DNA from: Acidobacterium sp.
GTDB taxonomy: Bacteria > Acidobacteriota > Terriglobia > Terriglobales > Acidobacteriaceae
Length of the DNA stretch: 55,595 nt
Direction: 5' to 3'
Assembly: GCA_003131625.1 (NCBI GenBank)
Contig: PKVY01000026.1
Coordinates: forward strand, 17,871-73,465
Shown here: one piece after another, positions 15,893 through 22,491 of the stretch
Layout: every line of letters starts with the position of its first letter
Numbering within the stretch: the stretch's first letter is position 1
Notes under the pieces: model-generated
What the model saw: the letters and a program-made list of their open reading frames with translations, nothing else
Told to the model about the DNA's origin: nothing
The model's database searches: none
Translations under genes and position numbers: made by a program

Positions 15893-16692
15893 GGTCCAGG
15901 TTCGCCGTCCCGTTGCTGGCCGCGGTTGTCGTGTCCGCGGCCAGCAACTCGCAAACTCCAGCCCAGCCAGCAGGATCCCTCAAGACCATCCTCGCCGCCG
16001 CACGTGGTCGCGTGGAGAAATCCGATGTCCGCGCTACGGGCCGGCTGGTTGCGATCGCCGCCAACGGCGCGCGCATCAACAACAACCTTGCCCTCGCATC
16101 CCACTCGTTTCCCGACGGCCTGCGCACCCTCGTCACCATCACCACCCCCGACCACAAAAGCATCCGCTACTTACTCCTCCAGGATGCAGCCGGCCACACC
16201 ACCATCGAAGCTTTTCGCCAGGGAGATGCAGCCCCGGTGAAGTTGCCGCCAGAACGCTGGGGCGAGGGCGTCGCAGGAACCGCTTTCTACCCGGAGGACT
16301 TCGCCGACGGCCAGTTCTTCTGGTCCAAACAAACCGTCCTGCCCCCGCAAAAGTATGGCGCGCGCGATTGCTTCGTTCTCAAAAGTGAGCCCGGCCCTGG
16401 CCAGCCATCCGTGTACGCCGCCGTGACCACGTGGATCGACCAAAAGACGGGTGCGCCCGTCTACGTCGAAGCCGTCCCGAAAAACGGCGACCCCAAAAAG
16501 CAGTTCGTCTTTTACGGCATCGAGCAAATCGGCGGCGCCTGGCTCTCGCGCCAGGTCGAGGCCAAGGTCGTGGGCAAATCTGGCTCCTCCATGCTGCTCC
16601 TTGAACACGGCTCCCCCCATGCCCATCTGCAGCGCAAAGACTTCAACCTCACAACACCTTCCCAATCCACAGGGAGCAACCCCGGCCCATGA
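15883..16692 (+). CDS. Secreted LolA-like outer-membrane lipoprotein-sorting domain protein
   Basis: The 269-aa protein has a signal peptide (cleavage near residue 23) and a body resembling the outer-membrane lipoprotein-sorting family that often accompanies MacB/LolC-type transporters: repeated beta strands with Trp-containing turns, DYF-like FWSKQ, a KSEPGPGQPS segment, and a late FYGIEQIGGAWLSRQVEAK strand pair. It overlaps the ATPase gene by 10 bp. It may carry a hydrophobic ligand in the periplasm for the adjacent transporter; this is inference from fold resemblance and context. Confidence 0.65.
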   Translation: MRLRSRFAVPLLAAVVVSAASNSQTPAQPAGSLKTILAAARGRVEKSDVRATGRLVAIAANGARINNNLALASHSFPDGLRTLVTITTPDHKSIRYLLLQDAAGHTTIEAFRQGDAAPVKLPPERWGEGVAGTAFYPEDFADGQFFWSKQTVLPPQKYGARDCFVLKSEPGPGQPSVYAAVTTWIDQKTGAPVYVEAVPKNGDPKKQFVFYGIEQIGGAWLSRQVEAKVVGKSGSSMLLLEHGSPHAHLQRKDFNLTTPSQSTGSNPGP

Positions 16693-17771
16693 TCCTCACC
16701 CTCTCCATCTCCTCAACCCTGATCGCCATCCCAGCGGCCGTCGCTGCCCTCGTCGCGCTGCTGGTTCTCAGCGGCTTCCTCTACCAGTGGATCGGCGGCC
16801 TTGTCGATCGCAAGCGTCTGCAGGTGCCCGGCCGGCTCGTCGACATCGGCGATGGCCGGCGCCTCTACATCGTCGAAAAGGGTCCAACCCAGCAAGGACC
16901 CACCGTCGTCTTTGAGTCCGGATTCGCGGCCACCAGTCTCAACTGGCTCCATATCCAGGATGCAGTCGCCGAGCATCTCCACACCGTGGCCTACGACCGC
17001 TGCGGACTGGGCTGGAGCAGCGCGCCCGTCTCCGATCGCACTCCAACCCAGGTGGCCGCCGAGCTGCGCGCCACCCTGCTCACCGCCGGAATCCAACCGC
17101 CGTACATCCTCGTCGGCCACTCCTTCGGCGGCCTCGTGATGCAGCGCTTCGCCCTCGACTACCCCGCCGAAACCGCCGGAGTCCTTCTGCTCGATCCCAT
17201 GCGCACCGACGAATGGCCGCCGGTCAACGCCGCTCGCCTCGCCACCGTCACTCGCGCGCAGCGGCTCACGCGCATCGGTCTGCACTGCTCCCGCATCGGC
17301 ATTACGCGCCTTGCCGTCCGGTCGCACCTCTGCCGGTCGGCAAAATTCTCGGGCTTCCTCATCCGCCGTGCCGGCTCCAAAGGCGAGTACCTCGCCGGCC
17401 GCCTGCATTCCGAAATCGGCAAGATGCCTCCCCAGGTCCGTCCCTCCATCGCTGCTCACTGGTCCGCGCCGCGCTTCTATCGCGGCCTCCTCGCTCATCT
17501 CAACGCGGTTCACGCTACCGTCGTCGAGATGCACGAAACCGAACCCATCCGCGAAACTCCGGTTGTCGTTGTCACTCCCGGCGATTCCACGCCCATTGGG
17601 AGCCTCAGCAAATACGGCCCGCGCAGTCGCGAGATGTTCGCCGAGCGCAGCCGTCACTGGGTCCATCTCGACGATCCGGAACTGGTCATCCGCACCATCC
17701 TCGAGATGGCCAACGAAGCCGGCTCTCAGACCCCGAGACGAGCCGTCCCCGAACTCTCCACCGCCCGCTAG
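16689..17771 (+). CDS. Membrane-anchored alpha/beta hydrolase
   Basis: A 360-aa protein with an N-terminal hydrophobic anchor (about residues 5-35) and an alpha/beta hydrolase fold: oxyanion region ESGFAATSLNW, YDRCGLGWS, and the nucleophile elbow GHSFGG with Ser145. A catalytic His probably lies in SRHWVHLDDP near the C-terminus. The substrate is unknown; esters or lipids are typical. Its ATG overlaps the LolA-like gene by 4 bp, so it is the last gene of the operon. The antisense strand is also open through nearly its whole length (see the entry at 16713-18716). Confidence 0.85.
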   Translation: MILTLSISSTLIAIPAAVAALVALLVLSGFLYQWIGGLVDRKRLQVPGRLVDIGDGRRLYIVEKGPTQQGPTVVFESGFAATSLNWLHIQDAVAEHLHTVAYDRCGLGWSSAPVSDRTPTQVAAELRATLLTAGIQPPYILVGHSFGGLVMQRFALDYPAETAGVLLLDPMRTDEWPPVNAARLATVTRAQRLTRIGLHCSRIGITRLAVRSHLCRSAKFSGFLIRRAGSKGEYLAGRLHSEIGKMPPQVRPSIAAHWSAPRFYRGLLAHLNAVHATVVEMHETEPIRETPVVVVTPGDSTPIGSLSKYGPRSREMFAERSRHWVHLDDPELVIRTILEMANEAGSQTPRRAVPELSTAR

Positions 17772-18716
17772 CGACTGCCCGATTTGGGTACTTTTGTTTT
17801 GGAAATGGGGGGTACCCCCCTGGGGGGCCTGTTTTTTGTCGTTTGGAATCATATTGGTAGGCGGCGTTATTAACTCGACAACGCCTGGGCAGTGATCGGT
17901 GACCAGTGAACAGTGATCAGGAGAAGCGCAGCGGCCGGAGCACGGGTTACGGCTGGGCTCGTTTGCGGTGGCGGTGAGTTCGACGAGTTCACATTCGTGA
18001 GAAGAGGGGTCGGCGGTGAACTCGGGGCGATCGTCGAACGTGGCTATGGGCTCCGGGGTGGGGGAAAGCTTGCTGGGTTCCGGAGCGGCAGCAACGGCGG
18101 ATGGTGCTTCTTCCTTTGGCGGCTCTTGAGAGAGCTGGGCGACGCGTTGGCAGTCGGCGCATTTATAGGGGGCGGCGGGGCCGGGGCACCAGTAGTGGTG
18201 GGCGACGCATTTGTCCCATTCGGCGCGGGCTTTGGCTCGGGCTGACTCCGGCTCGGCGGGAGCGGCGGGGAGAGGGTATTCCTCGAGAGGACCCATGAGG
18301 TTCCCCTGCTTGTCCCTGTAGATCTCCATGACGGCCATTGGTTTGGCAGGGAGTTTCTCGCCGAGTTTAGGGCGGTAGGCGACGGGGCGCGCGATGGTGG
18401 AGGCGGCGACCTGGCAGCAGTAGATGGCTTTGCTGGCGACGGTGCCGGGGAAGTGGTCGTTGAGGAGGCCGTGGAGAATTTTGGTGAGCATGAGCTGGAT
18501 GGAGGCGCTGTCTTCGAGAATGGGAACTTTGATCTTGCGGCAGCCGAAGTCGGGTTCGGGGTCGCGGTGGGCGAAGCAGAAGTTACGCCCGTTGAGGGCG
18601 ATCTGGCGGCACTGTTCGCCTTTGGTGGTGAGGTAGCGGCAGTAGTAGGGGACGTTGGGGTCGGTTTCGGTGGGGGTGGTGGGGACTTCGGGAGAGGTTG
18701 TGTTCGGGTCAGACAT
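16713..18716 (-). CDS. Cys-rich hypothetical protein; open frame runs on antisense to the hydrolase gene
   Basis: The start at 18716 has GAAAGGA upstream and is convincing. The first 230 or so residues look real: a CxxxL...GEQCRQIALNG...FCFAHRD segment (residues 18-48, possibly metal binding), then ILEDSASIQLMLTKILHGLL and a later CPGP...YKCADCQRV cysteine cluster. I recall this Cys/His start plus an EDSASIQ-like helix in Acidobacteriota hypothetical proteins. From about 17930 downward the frame crosses heptad array J and the G/C-run element, then continues antisense to the hydrolase without a stop until 16713 (667 aa in all). The native C-terminus is probably lost or much shorter, so treat the 3' end as unreliable. 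Confidence 0.5.
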   Translation of the reverse strand: MSDPNTTSPEVPTTPTETDPNVPYYCRYLTTKGEQCRQIALNGRNFCFAHRDPEPDFGCRKIKVPILEDSASIQLMLTKILHGLLNDHFPGTVASKAIYCCQVAASTIARPVAYRPKLGEKLPAKPMAVMEIYRDKQGNLMGPLEEYPLPAAPAEPESARAKARAEWDKCVAHHYWCPGPAAPYKCADCQRVAQLSQEPPKEEAPSAVAAAPEPSKLSPTPEPIATFDDRPEFTADPSSHECELVELTATANEPSRNPCSGRCASPDHCSLVTDHCPGVVELITPPTNMIPNDKKQAPQGGTPHFQNKSTQIGQSLAGGGEFGDGSSRGLRAGFVGHLEDGADDQFRIVEMDPVTAALGEHLATARAVFAEAPNGRGIAGSDNDNRSFADGFGFVHLDDGSVNRVEMSEEAAIEARRGPVSSDGGTDLGRHLADFGMQAAGEVLAFGAGTADEEAREFCRPAEVRPDGKARNADAGAVQTDAREPLRASDGGEASGVDRRPFVGAHGIEQKDSGGFGGVVEGEALHHEAAEGVADEDVRRLDSGGEQGGAQLGGHLGWSAIGDGRAAPAQSAAVVGHGVEMLGDCILDMEPVETGGRESGLKDDGGSLLGWTLFDDVEAPAIADVDEPAGHLQTLAIDKAADPLVEEAAENQQRDEGSDGRWDGDQG
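17807..17837 (+). terminator. G/C-run element copy 2 with T tract, possible terminator
   Basis: A 14-bp palindrome GGGGGGTACCCCCC is followed by TGGGGGGCCTG and TTTTTT. It lies 35 bp after the hydrolase stop and could end the ABC-transporter operon. The alternative pairing of C6 with the second G6 leaves too small a loop, so the terminator call is moderate. Confidence 0.5.
17890..17920 (-). repeat. Heptad repeat array J (minus-strand orientation)
   Basis: Read on the minus strand the units are CTGATCA, CTGTTCA, CTGGTCA, CCGATCA and a partial CTG, nearly the same set as array B at 151-185. It falls inside the run-on part of the minus-strand reading frame, where it encodes a spurious-looking DHCSLVTDHC stretch. 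Confidence 0.8.
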
Positions 18717-18733
18717 TTGGTTCCTTTCAAGAG

Positions 18734-18761
18734 GGGCACCGGGCACAGGGCACCGGGCAGA
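18734..18761 (-). repeat. Heptad repeat array K, upstream of the Cys-rich gene
   Basis: Four in-phase units on the plus strand (GGGCACC, GGGCACA, GGGCACC, GGGCAGA). On the minus strand it ends 17 bp before the ATG at 18716, so it overlaps or abuts the ribosome binding region. Confidence 0.8.
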
Positions 18762-18790
18762 AATGCGGGTGGCGGCGGGCGGGAAAAAGA

Positions 18791-18847
18791 GAGGGGCTTG
18801 CTGTGAACCATGTCCGAAGAACGAGACATGGACCCAGCAAGCCCCTC
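18791..18847 (-). promoter_or_regulatory. Long interrupted hairpin upstream of the Cys-rich gene, possible attenuator
   Basis: Outer arms GAGGGGCTTGCTG (18791-18803) and CAGCAAGCCCCTC (18835-18847) pair perfectly over 13 bp. Inner arms CCATGTC (18808-18814) and GACATGG (18825-18831) add 7 bp. On the minus strand the stem is followed by TCTCTTTTTCCC, an intrinsic-terminator look, about 65 bp before the ATG at 18716. If transcription starts upstream of it, it could terminate or attenuate expression. Confidence 0.6.
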
Positions 18848-18868
18848 AAAACCGCTCGCTAAAAGGAG

Positions 18869-18905
18869 AAGCTCCGCCGGGTTGGGCGGAGCTTTTTTCT
18901 TTTTC
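18869..18905 (+). terminator. Intrinsic terminator next to element copy 2
   Basis: A perfect 10-bp stem AAGCTCCGCC / GGCGGAGCTT with a GGGTTG loop is followed by a T-rich tract (TTTTCTTTTTC). It directly precedes the 140-bp element, as the terminator at 6231-6257 does for copy 1. Confidence 0.85.
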
Positions 18906-18906
18906 T

Positions 18907-19045
18907 ACCCTATAAGATCAGAATATCAGATTGAGAGAATAAACCGGCCAAATATCTTTGCGGTTATAAAGGTGGAAGTGGTGTGGAATGAGGGACAACA
19001 CTTCGGTACCGTAAGCAAAAAGCTTGACAAGTTTTCCACATTTGA
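18907..19045 (+). repeat. 140-bp noncoding element, copy 2
   Basis: This is the inverted counterpart of 6063-6200. It carries the same ordered blocks, including the core AAACCGGCCAAATATCTTTG and the end CTTGACAAGTT with TCCACATTTG. The remaining bases to 19250 contain a small GACGG/CCGTC hairpin and another AAATATCTTTG at about 19110, but no gene that I can support. Confidence 0.72.
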
Positions 19046-19250
19046 CGGTTTTGCCGTCGAGCTAAATGCCGAAGCGTTTCGAGCCGCGGTGGGAACTTCT
19101 CGCGTGGCATAGGAAAAATATCTTTGAGCGACATCTTCCTGCCGGAATGGGTTTCCGCTGATCCGCAGCGCCGCTATTCAAATCAGCTGGGGTAGGTATC
19201 CACTCCGATACCAACCTGTTTAGTGCCAGTTGATACCCGGTGAGGCGAAG

Positions 19251-19670
19251 CTAGGCGCGATATTCGCGTTCCAGTTCGCATTCGAGGGAGGGGTGGCGGA
19301 AGGTCACGACAAAGTGCTCGAAGAAACCATCCATTCCGAGAAGACCAGCGATGGGAAGGCTCTCTTTGAAGCCGGCCTTGATGATGACAGGGCCTCCGGG
19401 GATGTACAGCTTCACGTCATGCAGATAGATCTCGCTGGGACCGCCGATTCCCTGCGTGGTTTCTGTTGCGCCCTTCTTCATATCGAGGCCCAGGAAGCGG
19501 CCGATATCGGCGTGGAATATGCACCGCGATGCGCCGGAGTCGATGACAGCCTCAAACCGCTTCGTTCGTGGCGCGTTCGGGTGCGGGAGAGCCAGATGGA
19601 CAGGCAACATCGCAGAGTAAAGAAAGGTGGCGTACTTATCGGGAAAGGCCTTATACGGAACTCTGACCAT
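19251..19670 (-). CDS. Retropepsin-like aspartic protease
   Basis: The 139-aa protein has a retroviral-type protease signature: a hydrophobic strand leading into DSGAS (Asp44), then a flap-like Gly-rich segment (QGIGGPSE) and a second hydrophobic LLGMDGF, the usual counterpart of the retropepsin ILG motif. One catalytic Asp per chain implies a dimer. No signal peptide is visible. It lies 3 bp after the small DUF5678-like gene on the same strand. Such pairs occur in many bacteria without a known role. Confidence 0.75.
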   Translation of the reverse strand: MVRVPYKAFPDKYATFLYSAMLPVHLALPHPNAPRTKRFEAVIDSGASRCIFHADIGRFLGLDMKKGATETTQGIGGPSEIYLHDVKLYIPGGPVIIKAGFKESLPIAGLLGMDGFFEHFVVTFRHPSLECELEREYRA

Positions 19671-19673
19671 CGG

Positions 19674-19883
19674 CTAGAGGGAAACGGGAACCCATTCCTC
19701 GGGTGTCTTAAGGATGATCGGATCGGAAACGCCCGCACTTTCGCTGCGCTCGGAAACTTCGGCGTAGGTATCCCCAATGGCGACGATCGCGGTTTCGTCC
19801 TGGGAGAGCGCAATCCACTTATTCAGCGGTGCGGATCTCAACACTGCGAGACGGTTCTTGTTCTCAGGAGACATCAGATTCAT
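19674..19883 (-). CDS. Small DUF5678-like protein
   Basis: A 69-aa acidic protein with the pattern WIALSQDETAIVAIGDTYAEV followed by a helix and DPIILKTPEEWVPV. This recalls DUF5678 proteins, which typically read W(I/V)AL...V..G.T..E, then P.L.K.P. It is the first gene of a two-gene unit with the retropepsin-like protease. Many such small proteins precede aspartyl-protease genes, which suggests a substrate, regulator or partner, but nothing is proven. The assignment is from memory of the motif. Confidence 0.65.
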   Translation of the reverse strand: MNLMSPENKNRLAVLRSAPLNKWIALSQDETAIVAIGDTYAEVSERSESAGVSDPIILKTPEEWVPVSL

Positions 19884-19993
19884 CCCTTCCGGGCCTGGAC
19901 GCGTCGGCGCAGCGACTCGATTCTCCGGCTGTCATAGAAAGTATATCGCCTGGGTCGTTCACGGTGGATCGGATGCACAGTTGCGTTGGCGAT

Positions 19994-20028
19994 CTACATT
20001 TTGCCGCGTAGAGTGTGGCATAATGTAG
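19994..20028 (+). promoter_or_regulatory. Putative operator and promoter of the Xre/RES module
   Basis: Inverted arms CTACATT (19994-20000) and AATGTAG (20022-20028) flank a 21-bp spacer. The right arm overlaps CATAAT (20019-20024), a plausible -10 box. The ATG at 20032 lies 7 bp past that box, so the mRNA may be leaderless. No good -35 is visible. Autoregulation by the antitoxin would fit. Confidence 0.5.
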
Positions 20029-20031
20029 GGC

Positions 20032-20451
20032 ATGAACGCTGCCAATGTTCAGATTGGGGAGTGGCTGGGGGTGAAGGCTCCGGCGACGGATGCGGAGATT
20101 CTCGGCATTGTCGAGAGGCAGCTGGCTCCGGCTGTGATCAAGAGGCTGATTGCGCTGGGGCTGGAGCGGACGGAGGTCGACGCGATCATCATTCCGCAGC
20201 GCACGCTGCAGCATCGGCGATCACGGCGGGAGAAGCTGACGGTTGAGGAGTCGGACCGGGTGCTGCGGGCGATCCGGGTGCTGGCGCGGACGGAGGCGGT
20301 GTACGGGAGCCGGGAGCGGGCGCTCGAGTGGCTGCGGCGGAAGAATCCGCGGCTGGATGGGCGGACGCCGCTCCTGCTGCTGAAAACGGATACGGGCAGC
20401 CGCATGGTGGAAGAGCTGCTGGTCGAGATCGACGAAGGCATGTTCGTCTGA
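20032..20451 (+). CDS. Xre/MbcA/ParS-type antitoxin
   Basis: A 139-aa protein with a helical N-terminal half (Xre-like DNA-binding region at about residues 20-80, including IIPQRTLQHRRSRREKLT) and a C-terminal toxin-binding domain (about 85-139) showing the A...W...NP.L.G..P..LL.T..G pattern. The next gene encodes a RES-domain toxin, and the stop and start codons overlap (TGATG). Antitoxins of this class block the toxin NAD site and repress their own promoter. Confidence 0.88.
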   Translation: MNAANVQIGEWLGVKAPATDAEILGIVERQLAPAVIKRLIALGLERTEVDAIIIPQRTLQHRRSRREKLTVEESDRVLRAIRVLARTEAVYGSRERALEWLRRKNPRLDGRTPLLLLKTDTGSRMVEELLVEIDEGMFV

Positions 20452-20891
20452 TGATTCTGTGGCGGATCAGCCGCCACCGCGATCTGAGCGGAGAGGGCGG
20501 GTTGCGGGCGGCGGGACGCTGGCATGAGGCGGGGCGGCCGGTGGTGTATCTGGCGGAGAGCCCGGCGGCGGCGCTGCTGGAAGTGTGCGTCCACACCAGC
20601 GCGAACGATGTGCCGCCGGAGTTCACGCTGCTGCGCGTGGAGGGGCCGGCGGTGCGGGTTCCGCGGATTCGTGCGCAGGATTTGCCGGAGGGGTGGCGGG
20701 AGCAGAAGGAAGTGACGCGGGCGCTGGGAACGGCGTGGCTGGAAAAGGGCGGGTCGGTGCTGCTGCGGGTGCCGAGCGCGCTGGTGCCGGCGACGGAGAA
20801 TCTGGTGTTCAATCCGCGGCATGGGGATGCGGGGCGGTTTCGGGTTGCGGAGGTTTTTCCGTGGCCGTTTGACGCGCGGCTGAAGGGGTAG
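20451..20891 (+). CDS. RES-domain toxin (NAD+ phosphorylase/glycohydrolase family)
   Basis: The 146-aa RES-domain protein contains the conserved Arg-Glu-Ser context: WRISRH near the N-terminus, an AESPAAALLEVCVH segment with Glu and Ser, and a C-terminal NPRH...F.V motif. Characterised members such as MbcT and Res degrade NAD+ and stop growth. The ATG overlaps the antitoxin stop by 1 bp. Key residues appear intact, so the toxin is probably functional. Confidence 0.88.
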   Translation: MILWRISRHRDLSGEGGLRAAGRWHEAGRPVVYLAESPAAALLEVCVHTSANDVPPEFTLLRVEGPAVRVPRIRAQDLPEGWREQKEVTRALGTAWLEKGGSVLLRVPSALVPATENLVFNPRHGDAGRFRVAEVFPWPFDARLKG

Positions 20892-20942
20892 GGCGACCCG
20901 TGCGGACGGCGGATAGCGAGGTCGCGCTTCGGGCGATTCCCA

Positions 20943-20962
20943 CGTCCCCAACGCCAGGGACG
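20943..20962. repeat. Degenerate REP-like palindrome, copy 4
   Basis: Short arms CGTCCC and GGGACG remain, within a context (GATTCCCACGTCC) shared with the better copies. It lies in the 288-bp region between the RES gene and recA. That region also holds GGAAATTTCC at about 21050; I could not identify a confident recA promoter or SOS box. Confidence 0.5.
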
Positions 20963-21179
20963 GTCGAAGCCGGGTGCCGCGCTCCTGAGGAAAAACGGTA
21001 CCAGGGAAACCGGGTAGACTGCACAGAATAACTCCGCCGTTACCAGCGGGAAATTTCCGCTTGCGCGGGCGGAAAAACTGCCGCAATCCGATGGTAGACT
21101 CAGAACTGGCAGGGCAAACAAGAGGCGAAAACGCGGGCAGCCGGAAACCGGCAAAAAACGCCCGGAATGGAGCTCCAAA

Positions 21180-22271
<1,092 letters not shown>

Positions 22272-22302
22272 GTCGGGACCGCTGTTTCGCCCCAATAGAA
22301 AC

Positions 22303-22333
22303 AGAACGGCCACTCGCGTGGCCGTTCTATTTT
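22303..22333 (+). terminator. Intrinsic terminator of recA
   Basis: An 11-bp perfect stem AGAACGGCCAC / GTGGCCGTTCT with a TCGC loop is followed by ATTTTC, 31 bp after the recA stop codon. Confidence 0.85.
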
Positions 22334-22448
22334 CGGGTTGGAAACCGTTAGCGATCTTGAGTCCGTTCGTGTTCCGCTCCTGGACCATCCTGGGCATCCC
22401 TTTCCCGCCCCGGCCCATCACTGTTACCGTAGGAAACCATTATGGAAT

Positions 22449-22488
22449 CAGGGGCAGTCCGATTCCCCTGCTCCGCTGACTGCCCCTG
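22449..22488 (+). promoter_or_regulatory. Hairpin abutting the histidine kinase start codon
   Basis: Perfect 11-bp arms CAGGGGCAGTC (22449-22459) and GACTGCCCCTG (22478-22488) end 3 bp before ATG 22492. No Shine-Dalgarno sequence is visible between the hairpin and the ATG. The structure could control translation initiation, or the true start could lie downstream. Confidence 0.55.
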
Positions 22489-22491
22489 GCT

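Noticed and set aside
18810..19112. Short plus-strand frame across the terminator and 140-bp element
   Set aside because: It translates a hairpin terminator and a repeat whose other copy is not open in the same way, so it is unlikely to be coding.
21040..21070. GGAAATTTCC palindrome upstream of recA as an SOS/LexA box
   Set aside because: It does not match LexA sites I know, and the Acidobacteriota consensus is not something I can state, so it is not called.
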